Of a stretch of 64,000 nt of DNA, positions 17,177 through 26,069 are shown piece by piece. Both the position numbers and the translations under genes were made by a program. A model generated the notes under the pieces. That model ran no database searches and was not told where the DNA came from. It saw nothing but the letters and a program-made list of their open reading frames with translations. Origin of the DNA: Chitiniphilus eburneus. GTDB lineage: Bacteria; Pseudomonadota; Gammaproteobacteria; Burkholderiales; Chitinibacteraceae. Each line of letters begins with the position of its first letter. The stretch's first letter is position 1. The stretch lies in NCBI RefSeq assembly GCF_005048205.1, contig NZ_SUMF01000009.1:1-64000 (forward strand). The letters run 5' to 3'.

Positions 17177-18349
17177 TCAGCAGCTCAAATTGTTACCGCT
17201 GGTGACGCCGAGAATCTGCGTAAAGCTCAGATACGCGTTGACACGGCTTTGCACTTGGGCCGGATTGCGCCCATTGCATTCCAGCGAACCATTGATGCTG
17301 CGGATCGTTTCGCCGAATCCCGCGCCATTCACGATGGCGTTATGCGGCGTCATGGTGCCGGGGCCGGTTTGCGTCATCCAGTACCAGATCGCGGTTTTCC
17401 AGGCCACGGCCGAATCGCGGGCGACGAGATCGGGGTCGGCCAGCAGCGGCAGCCCCAGTGCAGCCCCGGCGGCGCCGTAGTTGAAGTTCCAGCTCAACTG
17501 GATCGGACCACGCCCGTAGTACTGCTTGCCGGGCGCGCAGGCATAGACGCTGCCTGGATCGCAATACAGCGGCCAGTTCGCCTGATTCTGCTCGACGATG
17601 TAAACCAGCCCGCCGGTTTCATGGTTGATGTTGGCAAGGAAGGCGGCGATTTCCTGCTTCTTGGTGGTGTCGCTGCCGGTCTTGGCGAACTGGGGATAGG
17701 CCGACAGCGCCTGGACCAGGCCGGAATAGCTATAGAAGCTGTTGCGGCTGGGGAACATGCGATTGAATTCGCTTTCCGAGAGTGCAAAGCCACCGGGGGA
17801 TGGGGTCGGCGTGGGTGTCGGTCCCGGCGTCGGGGTGGGCGAGGGCGGCGTGCCGGTGCAGGTGACGGCTTTCCAGACGCCCCATTGCCCGGATTGCGAG
17901 GGGTTTTCGCCCTGGGTCCACCATTTGGCCTCGTACGCGGTGCCGTTGTAGCTGACGCGCTGCCCGCCGGTATAGGCCGTGCCGGCGTTCCAGCCCGGGT
18001 AGCCGCAGGTGCCACCCGGGGATGGGCTGACAGGCGTGGGGGTGGGGGACGTGCCGGGGGACGGCGTGGGCGTCGGGTTGCCCGTACCCGTGCCGATGTC
18101 CTGCCACAGCGTGGGCGTGGCGGCAGGGTTCCAGTTGGTGCCGACATAGGCGGAGTGAGTGACCAGCGCGCGATAATCGCGGCCGTTGTAGGTCACCACG
18201 GTGCCGACGGTATAGGTATTGCCTTCGGCCCATTGCTGGGCCGCCAGCGCGATGGCCGGCAGCAGGGTACCGCCGATCAGCGCGGCCAGAAGCGTCGCCG
18301 GCACCCAGGCGCGGCGTTGTGTGATTGCATCCACGAGTTGACTCTCCAT
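17177..18349 (-). CDS. Secreted GH19 chitinase with two N-terminal CBM5/12 modules
   Basis: 390 residues from the ATG at 18349 (MESQLVDAIT); the signal peptide spans about 1-37 (ending AIALAA). A TTG at 18400 is a less likely start. CBM5/12 modules cover about 38-86 and 115-165, with linkers rich in Pro, Thr and Ser, followed by a GH19 catalytic domain (about 190-390). The catalytic pair is Glu244 (INHETGG) and Glu253 (IVEQNQ), nine residues apart as in bacterial GH19 enzymes; the GRGPIQLSWNFNYG motif is present. GH19 is an inverting, lysozyme-like fold, complementary to the two retaining GH18 enzymes in the window. It is probably exported by type II secretion. Confidence 0.92.
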   Translation of the reverse strand: MESQLVDAITQRRAWVPATLLAALIGGTLLPAIALAAQQWAEGNTYTVGTVVTYNGRDYRALVTHSAYVGTNWNPAATPTLWQDIGTGTGNPTPTPSPGTSPTPTPVSPSPGGTCGYPGWNAGTAYTGGQRVSYNGTAYEAKWWTQGENPSQSGQWGVWKAVTCTGTPPSPTPTPGPTPTPTPSPGGFALSESEFNRMFPSRNSFYSYSGLVQALSAYPQFAKTGSDTTKKQEIAAFLANINHETGGLVYIVEQNQANWPLYCDPGSVYACAPGKQYYGRGPIQLSWNFNYGAAGAALGLPLLADPDLVARDSAVAWKTAIWYWMTQTGPGTMTPHNAIVNGAGFGETIRSINGSLECNGRNPAQVQSRVNAYLSFTQILGVTSGNNLSC

Positions 18350-18594
18350 CGTTTGTAATGAAACCCGCCCTTTCCATGGCAGTGGCGGCGCGTTATCCAA
18401 TGCGCTCGCGCTGATGGAGCATTGATGTCTGTCATCTCAACGTCAACTAGTCGAATGGCATACTACGGTGCTTGCAAATGTGTGGGTTGACGCCCGCTAT
18501 CAGGCACAGCTTGGCTTGCCTTGCCCTCGACCGGCTGGCCGGCAGCATTCGTCTGCCGACAGCCTGTTGATTCAATCCGATGAAAGGAATCGCC

Positions 18595-19131
18595 TTACTG
18601 GCCGCTCTGGCCATCCTTCCACTGTGATAATCGCTTTTGATATGCCGAATCGCGCGGTTCGATGAATTGCAGGGCAGGGGCCTCGCGCCAACGGCGCTCG
18701 CAAATCTTTTCGCAACGCGCAGGTGTGATCAGGATGCCGGGCCGGGCACCGCCCCCCGCGTAGGCGGTACAGGATTCATCGCCATAGGTGAACGAATACT
18801 CCGCCCAGCGGAACCAGCCATACTGGCCGTGCAGTTCGGTCTCCGGCGCCTGGCTGGCCGGCACCGAGGCATCGGTGGTAGCGGGGCGCATCACCAGCGT
18901 GCCGGGTTTGACGCTTTCACCATCCAGCGCGGGGCACACTGCGCGTAGCGCCGCGGCGATCTCCGCCAGTTGAGGCGCTTGCGAGGCGGCGCCGGCCGTG
19001 GCGGGCGCGGAGGCCGGAAGTTCGGGCTGGATGGGCCGCTCGGCAGCGTCCGGCTCACGCTGGCATCCGGCCAGAAGCACGAACGGCACGCAGGCGAGTA
19101 GCGCGCGGAAAACGGGGTCGGTCTGGAACAT
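18595..19131 (-). CDS. Putative lipoprotein of unknown function
   Basis: 178 residues from ATG (MFQTDPVFRALLACVPF), with AGGAG upstream. The lipobox LLAGC places the lipidated Cys at about residue 23, after a hydrophobic h-region. The mature part starts with an Ala/Pro-rich stretch, then a domain with HGQYGWFRWAEYSFTYGDESC and several cysteines (CPALD, ESCTAY, ARCEKICE) that could form disulfides. I do not recognise a family. It is transcribed away from the GH19 gene's promoter region. Confidence 0.75.
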   Translation of the reverse strand: MFQTDPVFRALLACVPFVLLAGCQREPDAAERPIQPELPASAPATAGAASQAPQLAEIAAALRAVCPALDGESVKPGTLVMRPATTDASVPASQAPETELHGQYGWFRWAEYSFTYGDESCTAYAGGGARPGILITPARCEKICERRWREAPALQFIEPRDSAYQKRLSQWKDGQSGQ

Positions 19132-19489
19132 GGCGGGCTTCTCCTGAAAGGGCCCGGTCGCGACAGAACAGGCCGCTGGCACCCGGGCGCGATGTCTCCA
19201 GACTCAGCAGGTTCCATGCCACGCAGTATGGGGGCCGCAGAGCGGAACCGGCGGTATGGCCGGTGTAAATCCTGCATGGCGGGCGGGCGTTTTTTTCCGA
19301 TCCCTGAATGAGGCGAAAAGGCGGGTCAGCGGACGGATTAGCGCAGAAACGGTGTGCGGCGAAAAGTGGGGGACTTCCAGACAGCACTGTTTTTGAGTGC
19401 CATTGGTCGTGAAATCGTGCGTAAGCCTTGGGGCAAGCCGGTGCGTGGCCGCTACATCGACATCTGGTCCAACCCAGGAGCATGACCCG
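19132..19489. other. 358-bp intergenic region
   Basis: No convincing gene or RNA seen. It holds the divergent promoters of the lipoprotein gene and of the small gene at 19490. Confidence 0.45.
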
Positions 19490-19669
19490 ATGGAAAATCT
19501 CGAAATTCAGCAACCCGAACTGGCCAGCGATATCACCACGCACAATCGCCGCGTCGAGGATCGCCGGGAGTCGCCAGATCAGGAAGAGGCGCTCTGGCGC
19601 TGGACGAACATGCTGCTCAACGGCAACGAACGGCGCAGCGGCGACGAGCGTCGCAGGCTAGCCAGCTAG
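19490..19669 (+). CDS. Small acidic/arginine-rich hypothetical protein
   Basis: 59 residues (MENLEIQQPELASDITTHNRRVEDRRESP...), with CCAGGAG upstream of ATG. It contains two RRxxDRR/RRSGDERRR patches separated by ALWRWTNMLLNG. Such RRxxxRR repeats occur in small conserved proteobacterial proteins of unknown function. No functional context. Confidence 0.5.
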   Translation: MENLEIQQPELASDITTHNRRVEDRRESPDQEEALWRWTNMLLNGNERRSGDERRRLAS

Positions 19670-19847
19670 GGCGGGCGACGGCATCGCGCCGCGCTTGCCG
19701 TACGCCCTGTACTGCCGGTGGCCGAGGCGCGTCGGTATCGTGGCCTGGTCGGGCGGTTCGCACGCCTTGCCGGAGCCGCGGCGCTGGTTCGGTTCCCAGC
19801 CTTCGACCCGTTCGCCCGGACAGGATGCGGTAGCGTGCCCGACGCGG

Positions 19848-20606
19848 CTACCAGCCTCCCGACGCGCCGCCGCCGCCGAAACCTCCCCCGCCCCCGGAGA
19901 AACCGCTGCCGGAGCTGTGACTGCCACTGCTGGTCTGCTCGCTGCCGGCCGCGCTGCTTGCAGTCCAGTTACGGCGTGGTCGTACGTTCCCGGCGGTCCG
20001 CGATGCGGGCTGCCGCTGCACGATGACGAAGAACACGATGAAAAACAGTATGAGCATGCCGAGGCCGCCCAGGATCAGGATCCCGACCGGATCGATGCCG
20101 GCTTCGGCAGGGGGTGGCAAGGGTTCGCCATCGATCACATGCGCCAGTTGCTCGACGCCCGCCGACACGCCCCCGGCGAAATCGCCTTGCCGGAACGCTG
20201 GCAGCAGCTGCTCGCGGATGATGCGGCCGGTGGTGGCGTCGGTTAGTGCGCCTTCCAGGCCATAGCCCACTTCGATACGAACCTTGCGGTCATCCTTGGC
20301 CACCAACAGCAGTACGCCGTCGTCCACGCCCTTGCGCCCCAGTTTCCAGGCTTCCGCGACGCGGATGCTGTACTGCTCGATGGTCTCGGGCGCGGTGGTG
20401 GGCACCAGCAGCACGGCCAACTGGCTGCCGGTGTTGTGTTCCAGTTGTTGCAGGCGGTGGGTGACGGCGGCCTGCTGCTCGGCGCTGAGCGTATGGGTGA
20501 GGTCGATCACCCGCTGAGTCAGCACTGGCACGGCCACCTCGGCCGAGGCCGGCGCCAGGCTCAGCAGCCACAGCAGCGCGCAACATAGCGCACGCACCTG
20601 CTTCAA
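19848..20606 (-). CDS. TPM-domain (YgcG-like) protein with glycine-rich tail
   Basis: 252 residues starting at TTG (LKQVRALCCALLWLLSLAPASA), overlapping the upstream stop codon by 4 nt (TTGA). Signal peptide about 1-24; TPM domain about 30-165 with the GVDDGVLLLVAKDDRKVRIEVGYGLEG motif; one membrane helix (about 183-203); a cytoplasmic tail ending FSGGGGGFGGGGASGGW. Proteins of this type are found with LemA and are linked to envelope integrity. Last gene of a four-gene overlapping operon (lemA-TPM-TPM-TPM). Its TPM segment is nearly identical to that at 21100-21960, implying recent duplication or gene conversion. Confidence 0.85.
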   Translation of the reverse strand: MKQVRALCCALLWLLSLAPASAEVAVPVLTQRVIDLTHTLSAEQQAAVTHRLQQLEHNTGSQLAVLLVPTTAPETIEQYSIRVAEAWKLGRKGVDDGVLLLVAKDDRKVRIEVGYGLEGALTDATTGRIIREQLLPAFRQGDFAGGVSAGVEQLAHVIDGEPLPPPAEAGIDPVGILILGGLGMLILFFIVFFVIVQRQPASRTAGNVRPRRNWTASSAAGSEQTSSGSHSSGSGFSGGGGGFGGGGASGGW

Positions 20607-21100
20607 CGCAGCACCGGCCGGTTGGGCAGCTCGTTGCTGTCGGATTGCCCCGGGCCCAGCGGAAAATGCGTGGCCAGCAACTGGCCGAGCGACTGGACCG
20701 CTGTTCCCAGACCGTCCACTGGGCGGTTTGCCCCAAGGTCGTCGATCAGGCGGGCGCAGATGGCCTGCCATTCGGCGTCGGGCACGGCCTGGGCAATGCC
20801 GCGGTCGGCCACGAGTTCGATGCGGCGCTCGGCCAGCAGCAGGTAGACCAGCACGCCGGTGTTGTATTCGGTATCCCACATCCGCAGGTCCGAAAACCAC
20901 TGCACCGCGCGCTCGCGGACCGGCAACCCACGCCAGGCGTCCCGCAAGGGCAAGCGGCTTTCCACCACCACCCGCACCTCACCGCGATGGCCGGCTTCGG
21001 CGTCGGCGATGGCGCTTTCCAGCTTTTCCATCGCCTTTTCGTCGAAACGGGCCAGCGCGCGGCTGGGTTTGAGGTGCCGATACAATCTTTGCCAACGCAT
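20603..21100 (-). CDS. TPM-domain protein without signal peptide
   Basis: 165 residues (MRWQRLYRHLKPSRALARFDEKAMEKLESAIADAEAGHRGEVRVVVESRLP...). The TPM fold covers about 20-145, with RMWDTEYNTGVLVYLLLAERRIELVADRGIA. It lacks a signal peptide and the glycine-rich tail of its two neighbours, so it is the soluble partner of the set. Start and stop codons overlap both neighbours (TAATG upstream, TTGA downstream), so translation is probably coupled. Confidence 0.85.
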   Translation of the reverse strand: MRWQRLYRHLKPSRALARFDEKAMEKLESAIADAEAGHRGEVRVVVESRLPLRDAWRGLPVRERAVQWFSDLRMWDTEYNTGVLVYLLLAERRIELVADRGIAQAVPDAEWQAICARLIDDLGANRPVDGLGTAVQSLGQLLATHFPLGPGQSDSNELPNRPVLR

Positions 21101-21960
21101 TACCAGCCTCCCGAGGCGCCACCGCCTCCAAAACCGCCACCACCACCGGAAAACCCGCCGCCCCCGCCACCGCCGCCGATGCGATGTCCACCGGAGCCGG
21201 AACGACTGAGCAGCATCAGCACGATTTCCCAGAACAGGGTGGAGCGGACGATGAGCAGGGCGATCACCATGACCAGGGCCACCCCGAGCACCACCGGCAG
21301 GCCGAAGCCGGCGACGAACGTTGCCAGGGCGCTGGCGCCGGCAACGCCGCCGCTGCCGATCCAGCCGCCCGCCACCTTGCTGAGGATCACCCCGGCGAAC
21401 AGGATGCCGCCCATGACCAGCAGCACGAGGTCGAATGCATCGTCGGGGTTGTCGATGAACGATGTCTCGACGGGAGGCAGTGGCTCGCCGCCGATCACCT
21501 TGGCAAGCCGTTCCACGCCGGCCGTCACGCCGCCCGCGAAATCGCCGTTGCGAAAAGCGGGCAGGATGTCCTCGTGGATGATGCGGCCGGTGGTGACGTC
21601 GGGCAGGGCGCCTTCCAGGCCATAGCCCACTTCGATGCGAACCTTGCGGTCATCCTTGGCCACCAGCAGCAGCACGCCGTCGTCCACGCCCTTACGTCCC
21701 AGTTTCCAGGCTTCCGCGACGCGGATGCTGTACTGCTCGATGGTTTCGGGCGCGGTGGTGGGCACCAGCAGCACGGCCACCTGGCTGCCGGTATCCCGTT
21801 CCAGTTGGGCCAGCCGCTCGGTGAGCGCGGCCTGCTGCGGCGGCGCCAGCGTCTGGGTCAGGTCGGTGACCCGCTGCGTGAGCGCCGGCACGGCCACCTC
21901 GGCCCAGGCTGCCGGCAGCAGCAGGCAGCACAGTAGCAGGGCAAGGCAACGGCGCATCAT
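21100..21960 (-). CDS. TPM-domain (YgcG-like) protein with glycine-rich tail
   Basis: 286 residues. Signal peptide MMRRCLALLLCCLLLPAAWA, TPM domain about 22-160, two or more membrane helices (about 175-245), and a tail of Gly with Phe and Ser ending GGGGASGGW. It is ATGA-coupled to lemA upstream. Same domain plan as the protein at 19848-20606, with an additional membrane segment. Confidence 0.88.
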   Translation of the reverse strand: MMRRCLALLLCCLLLPAAWAEVAVPALTQRVTDLTQTLAPPQQAALTERLAQLERDTGSQVAVLLVPTTAPETIEQYSIRVAEAWKLGRKGVDDGVLLLVAKDDRKVRIEVGYGLEGALPDVTTGRIIHEDILPAFRNGDFAGGVTAGVERLAKVIGGEPLPPVETSFIDNPDDAFDLVLLVMGGILFAGVILSKVAGGWIGSGGVAGASALATFVAGFGLPVVLGVALVMVIALLIVRSTLFWEIVLMLLSRSGSGGHRIGGGGGGGGFSGGGGGFGGGGASGGW

Positions 21961-22547
21961 TGCTGGGTACCGAAATCGACCTTGGGCGCGTTGGAAATGG
22001 CTTTTTCGTTCTCGACGCTGAAGTTCGGCTTGGACTTCAGGTCGAACATCTTGGCGGTGAGGTTGGTGGGGAAGGAACGCACCGTGGTGTTGTAGCTTTG
22101 CACTGCCGCGATGTAGCGGTTACGCGCCACGGTGATGCGGTTCTCGGTGCCTTCGAGCTGCACCGAAAGATCGCGGAAGTTTTCGTTTGCCTTGAGCGCC
22201 GGATAGTTCTCCGACACCACCAGCAGGCGCGACAGCGCGGAGGTCATCTCCGCCTGGGCGGCCTGGAACTTGGCAAAGGCGGCCTCGTCGTTGACCAGCT
22301 CCGGCGTGACCTGTAGCGAGCCGACCTTGGCGCGGGCATTGGTGACTTCGGTGAGCACATCCTTTTCGTGGCTGGCGTAGCCCTTGACCACATTGACGAG
22401 GTTGGGCACCAGGTCGGCGCGGCGCTGGTACTGGTTCAGCACTTCCGACCAGGCGGCGTTCACCGCTTCGTCCTGCGCCTGAAGCGCGTTGTAGCCGCAG
22501 CCGGACAACATCAGCAGCGTGGTCAGTACCAACAGCAATCTCTTCAT
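21957..22547 (-). CDS. lemA: LemA family protein
   Basis: 196 residues from ATG (MKRLLLVLTTLLMLSGCGYN), with GGAGATCACA upstream. The N-terminus shows a lipobox-like LSGC, so it may be lipidated instead of simply anchored. The LemA signature is clear: AWSEVLNQYQRRADLVPNLVNVVKGYASHEKDVL and ENRITVARNRYIAAVQSYN. LemA proteins are helical envelope proteins almost always encoded with TPM proteins, as here. First gene of the four-gene operon. Confidence 0.92.
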   Translation of the reverse strand: MKRLLLVLTTLLMLSGCGYNALQAQDEAVNAAWSEVLNQYQRRADLVPNLVNVVKGYASHEKDVLTEVTNARAKVGSLQVTPELVNDEAAFAKFQAAQAEMTSALSRLLVVSENYPALKANENFRDLSVQLEGTENRITVARNRYIAAVQSYNTTVRSFPTNLTAKMFDLKSKPNFSVENEKAISNAPKVDFGTQQ

Positions 22548-22722
22548 TGTGATCTCCAGGAGCAAACCATCAATCGGGTGGGCATATTGTCAGATAAAGG
22601 CGACGTCGAAGAAAGCAAGCGATACAAATGGATTCAAACGCCCGTAGCCGGGTTTGCCGCAATAGGGGCGCGGTGCGCCGGCATGACATCCTGATGGCCA
22701 TCGATCCGGAGGAACGTACGAC

Positions 22723-23196
22723 ATGAGCGGCAATGCGATCGACCAGGCATGGCGCCGATTGTCCCCTTTGCCGATGGGGCGCTGGCTGTTCTCGCGGCTG
22801 GTGTGTTTCAAGGCACCCTATTTCGGCTCGGTGAAGCCGCGCTTCGAGGTGCTGGAGCCGGGCAGGGCGGAGGTCACGCTGCGCAAGCGGCGCGCGGTGC
22901 TCAACCACATCGGCACGGTGCACGCGATCGCCATGTGCAACATCGCCGAACTGGCGGCCGGCACGATGACCGATATCTCCCTGCCGCTGACCCATCGCTG
23001 GATTCCCCGGGGCATGCAGGTCCAGTACCTGAAGAAGGCCGAAACCAGCCTGCGGGCCATTGCGACGGGCGTCCTGCCCCGGGAGTGGGGCGACGGCGGC
23101 GCATGGCCGGTGGAGGTGGCGATCGTCGATCTGGCCGGTACGGTGGTGATGCGGGCGACGATCGAGATGTGGGTCAGCCCCAGGAAGCCGGGCTGA
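22723..23196 (+). CDS. DUF4442 hotdog-fold (thioesterase-like) protein
   Basis: 157 residues (MSGNAIDQAWRRLSPLPMGRWLFSRLV...). The central NHIGTVHAIAMCNIAELAAGTM is the hotdog core helix of PaaI/DUF4442-type proteins, followed by IPRGMQVQYLKKAETSLRA. Substrate unknown; an acyl-CoA is likely by family. Monocistronic, with a terminator right behind it. Confidence 0.85.
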   Translation: MSGNAIDQAWRRLSPLPMGRWLFSRLVCFKAPYFGSVKPRFEVLEPGRAEVTLRKRRAVLNHIGTVHAIAMCNIAELAAGTMTDISLPLTHRWIPRGMQVQYLKKAETSLRAIATGVLPREWGDGGAWPVEVAIVDLAGTVVMRATIEMWVSPRKPG

Positions 23197-23213
23197 CTCC
23201 TGGATACGCCCAT

Positions 23214-23245
23214 GAAAAAGCCCCGGTCAGGCCGGGGCTTTTTTG
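23214..23245. terminator. Bidirectional terminator
   Basis: AAAAAGCCCCGG/CCGGGGCTTTTTT hairpin between the convergent DUF4442 and DUF2789 genes. Confidence 0.85.
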
Positions 23246-23258
23246 CGGCCTGGCAGGT

Positions 23259-23489
23259 TCAATGCGTCAGGCGGGTGGCCAGTTCATCCACCTTTTCGGC
23301 CCAGTCGGCGTCGGCGGAAAGCGCGTCGCGCAGGAAGGCGGCCTGGGCGGGGCTCCAGAATGGCGCTTCCGGCAGGCGTTGCCCCGCAGGTAGTTCATGC
23401 GCGGCGAGGAAGGCATCGATATCCGCTCCGTCGCTGGGGAGTCCGAGTTGCTGGAACAGGGTGGTCAGGGTGTGGGGTGTGGTGTCCAT
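23259..23489 (-). CDS. DUF2789 family protein
   Basis: 76 residues (MDTTPHTLTTLFQQLGLPSDGADIDAFLAAHEL...), ending WAEKVDELATRLTH. Size and the LxxLFxQLGLPS..I..Fl..H pattern match DUF2789, a small family of unknown function. The 41-residue upstream extension in frame is not family-like, so the internal ATG at 23489 is chosen. Confidence 0.82.
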   Translation of the reverse strand: MDTTPHTLTTLFQQLGLPSDGADIDAFLAAHELPAGQRLPEAPFWSPAQAAFLRDALSADADWAEKVDELATRLTH

Positions 23490-23757
23490 CTGGTGTTCTC
23501 CGTGGCAAGACGATTCAACGGTAGAGCAAATGCCGTGCCGGTGTGGCGGGCGACGAAACGGGGCGCTGCGTGAGTGGCCAGTGCGGCGCGGCGAGAGGGA
23601 GGCGACCACTGCCCGGAGGGTGGTCTGTGTCAGACGATTCTCACGACATCTCGCGAACCTTCCTGATAACTGGCCTTGCGGTGGCTGGATATTCTGCCGT
23701 CATGCCCAAGCCGGCCTCGCCGGCACGACAGGGGTCCAGTTAAAAAGGGGAAACATC

Positions 23758-24084
23758 ATGCAAGGATATGGCAGCCGTAATTTTTCTTCGATGCGTGCAC
23801 TTGCCGCCGCCCATCACCTGGCCCGCGCACACCTGTGCATCCAGTGCGCCAAGCTGTTGCGCAACCCCAACGCCAATGAACCGCATCTGGGGCTGAGCGT
23901 GGCGCGCCCCAAGCATCATGAAGCCGGCCTGGAGTTCCGCCATTTCCATTGCAGTGAGTGCGAGCAGGAATGGACCCAGCGCCTCGATCTGGCCGCCGGA
24001 GCCAGCCGCTGGACGATGAAGGCCTCGCTGGGCGCGCCCGCCGCGGGGCGCCAGGAGGAAGCGTTGTTCATCGGCCGCCGGTGA
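23758..24084 (+). CDS. Hypothetical protein with a putative zinc ribbon
   Basis: 108 residues (MQGYGSRNFSSMRALAAAHH...). A CIQC pair (about 27-30) and a CSEC pair (about 63-66) are spaced like a zinc ribbon; the region between carries FRHFHCSEC. Preceded by AAAAAGGGGAAACATC with a usable RBS. I do not recognise a family. It could be a small nucleic-acid-binding or regulatory protein, but nothing nearby says which. Confidence 0.6.
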   Translation: MQGYGSRNFSSMRALAAAHHLARAHLCIQCAKLLRNPNANEPHLGLSVARPKHHEAGLEFRHFHCSECEQEWTQRLDLAAGASRWTMKASLGAPAAGRQEEALFIGRR

Positions 24085-24104
24085 ATACTGCTTTTCGCCA
24101 GGAG

Positions 24105-24131
24105 TGGGCGACCCGTCGGGTCGCCCATTTT
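24105..24131 (+). terminator. Terminator after the zinc-ribbon gene
   Basis: Stem TGGGCGACCCG/CGGGTCGCCCA followed by TTTTC. Confidence 0.75.
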
Positions 24132-24284
24132 CAATCGGGTTTTCCACGCCGGGCGAGCCTGCGGCGCGTCGAACCGGCGTGTATTGCCGTCCGATAACCA
24201 AAAGTAATCGCTTGTCGGGTAAACCCTGCCAGCTTTCCCCTCACGCTTGTGTTTCGATTCCCCTCAGCCCAGGCTCGGACGCAG

Positions 24285-24300
24285 CAATGCACACGCATTG
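24285..24300. promoter_or_regulatory. Inverted repeat before the second GH18 chitinase
   Basis: CAATGC-ACAC-GCATTG, a perfect 6+4+6 palindrome 40 bp upstream of the chitinase start. The same half-sites in the opposite arrangement occur upstream of the first GH18 gene (11711-11726). Possible operator; speculative. Confidence 0.35.
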
Positions 24301-24339
24301 TGGCAAAACGATCCGAAGACAAGGACGAGGAGAGTAGCA

Positions 24340-26052
24340 ATGAAGATGCTGGATCCGAAACCGGCCGGCGTGCGCACGTGCGCCCGGCTGATTACCGCCC
24401 TGGTGCTGTCGGTTGGCGCTTATGCCGTGCCGATGAGCGTTCAGGCCGCCTGCGCGACCTGGGCTGAGGGCAACACTTATACCGCTGGCACGGTGGTGAG
24501 CTACGGCGGCAGCAGCTACACCGCCCTGGTGACGCATACCGCCTATGTCGGCACCAACTGGAACCCGGCCGCGACGCCGACGCTGTGGCAAGCCGGTGGT
24601 AACTGCGGCACATCGCCCACACCCACCCCGCCGACCCCCACGCCGACCCCGGTCACCCCGACACCGACCCCCGTGGTGCCGACGCCCACGCCGGTCGTGC
24701 CCACGCCGACTCCCACCGGTACCACCTGCTTTGCTGCCTGGAACAGCGGCACCGCCTATACCGGCGGCCAGAAAGTGACCTACAACGGCGTCAACTACGA
24801 AGCACGCTGGTGGACCCAGGGCGACAATCCGGCGCAATCCGGTGAGTGGGGCCCGTGGAAGAACGTCGGTCCGTGCGGTACCACTCCGACGCCCACGCCG
24901 GTGACGCCGACCCCGGTCACCCCGACGCCGACCGTGACGCCGACCCCGGTGACGCCGACCCCGACGCCGGTCACCCCGGGCAGCCGCATGTACGTGGGCT
25001 ATTCCAGCACCTGGAACACCAGCCTGTACGACCTGACCACGGCCAATATCCCCAGCTATTTCACCCACGTGAACCTGGCGTTCGTTCGTCCGGACACCAA
25101 GTACACCCGCGGTTCGTACGCCTTCGACCAGGAAATCGCCGGCTTCGAATTCGTGGAGGGCGCGGCCACCCCGAACGGCCAGAAGAAGTTCACCGCCCAG
25201 CAGGCTCAGGATCTGCGCAACAACATCACCGCGCTGAAGAATCGCGGGACCAAGGTGTTCATCTCGGTGGGCGGCTGGTCGTACAGCCAGGGCAGCCAGT
25301 GGAGCCAGTTCAATGCGCCACATATCGTCGATCTGGCGCTGGACCTGGGCGCCGCCGGCGTGGACATCGACTGGGAATCGTCGGGCAGCAGTTGCAACAA
25401 GGGTGACGCCGCGACCTTCAGTTGCTCGAAGGATGCCGAGATCGCCAACATCATCAGCAGCCTGTACAGCGAAATCCAGGCCCGCAATGCCGGGTTGAAG
25501 ATCTCGATCGCCGGCTGGTCCACGGGCGCGTACTACGTGAAGGGCACGCCGTTCGAGGAAGGCAAGGTGCAGTGGGGCTCGCCGTTCGGCGGCACCATGT
25601 ACAGTGTGGTGAAGAACCAGGGCAGCAAGATCGACTTCATCAACCTGATGTCGTATGACGGCGGCGAGTACTACGATCCGCGCGAAGGCTACGAGGCCTA
25701 TAAGGCGATCTACAGCAAGCCGATCAACATGGGCATGGAAATCGCACCGGAAGGCTCGGGTGGTGCAATGCTCAGGTTGAACGACGGTGGCGTGCAGTAC
25801 GACGCCGACATGCTCACCGGCCTGAACAACATCGCTACGCCGTACTACAACGTGCAGACCCTGGTGAAGTACGTCAAGAACAAGGGCCGCAGCTTCGATG
25901 GCTTCATGATCTGGCAGATCTGGAAGCAGCGCGTGCACCAGGCCGCTCCGGCTGGCGCCGCCACCGAGAACAGCGCGGGCCAGTTCGTGTGCCAGAACCT
26001 GCCGCTGACGGGCAATTGCAGTGATGTGATCCCGGTGCTGCCCAAGCTGTAA
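24340..26052 (+). CDS. Secreted GH18 chitinase with two N-terminal CBM5/12 modules
   Basis: 570 residues from ATG (MKMLDPKPAGVRTC) with GAGGAGAG upstream. Signal peptide about 1-37; CBM5/12 modules about 38-90 and 130-180 (second with ARWWTQGDNPAQSGEW); repeated PTPTPVT linkers (91-128, 181-213); GH18 barrel about 215-570 with the catalytic signature VDIDWE (Asp342, Asp344, Glu346). The SVGGWSY strand motif is also present. It cleaves chitin outside the cell. The catalytic domain is of a different GH18 subgroup (WE type, longer barrel) from that at 9887 (VE type), so the two are not simple duplicates, although their CBMs are clearly related. Confidence 0.93.
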   Translation: MKMLDPKPAGVRTCARLITALVLSVGAYAVPMSVQAACATWAEGNTYTAGTVVSYGGSSYTALVTHTAYVGTNWNPAATPTLWQAGGNCGTSPTPTPPTPTPTPVTPTPTPVVPTPTPVVPTPTPTGTTCFAAWNSGTAYTGGQKVTYNGVNYEARWWTQGDNPAQSGEWGPWKNVGPCGTTPTPTPVTPTPVTPTPTVTPTPVTPTPTPVTPGSRMYVGYSSTWNTSLYDLTTANIPSYFTHVNLAFVRPDTKYTRGSYAFDQEIAGFEFVEGAATPNGQKKFTAQQAQDLRNNITALKNRGTKVFISVGGWSYSQGSQWSQFNAPHIVDLALDLGAAGVDIDWESSGSSCNKGDAATFSCSKDAEIANIISSLYSEIQARNAGLKISIAGWSTGAYYVKGTPFEEGKVQWGSPFGGTMYSVVKNQGSKIDFINLMSYDGGEYYDPREGYEAYKAIYSKPINMGMEIAPEGSGGAMLRLNDGGVQYDADMLTGLNNIATPYYNVQTLVKYVKNKGRSFDGFMIWQIWKQRVHQAAPAGAATENSAGQFVCQNLPLTGNCSDVIPVLPKL

Positions 26053-26069
26053 GGGGTTGCCACCGAGTG

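Noticed and set aside
18468-18594. Possible small gene before the lipoprotein gene (plus strand 18468-18665)
   Set aside because: No good RBS and it overlaps the end of the lipoprotein gene; nothing protein-like.
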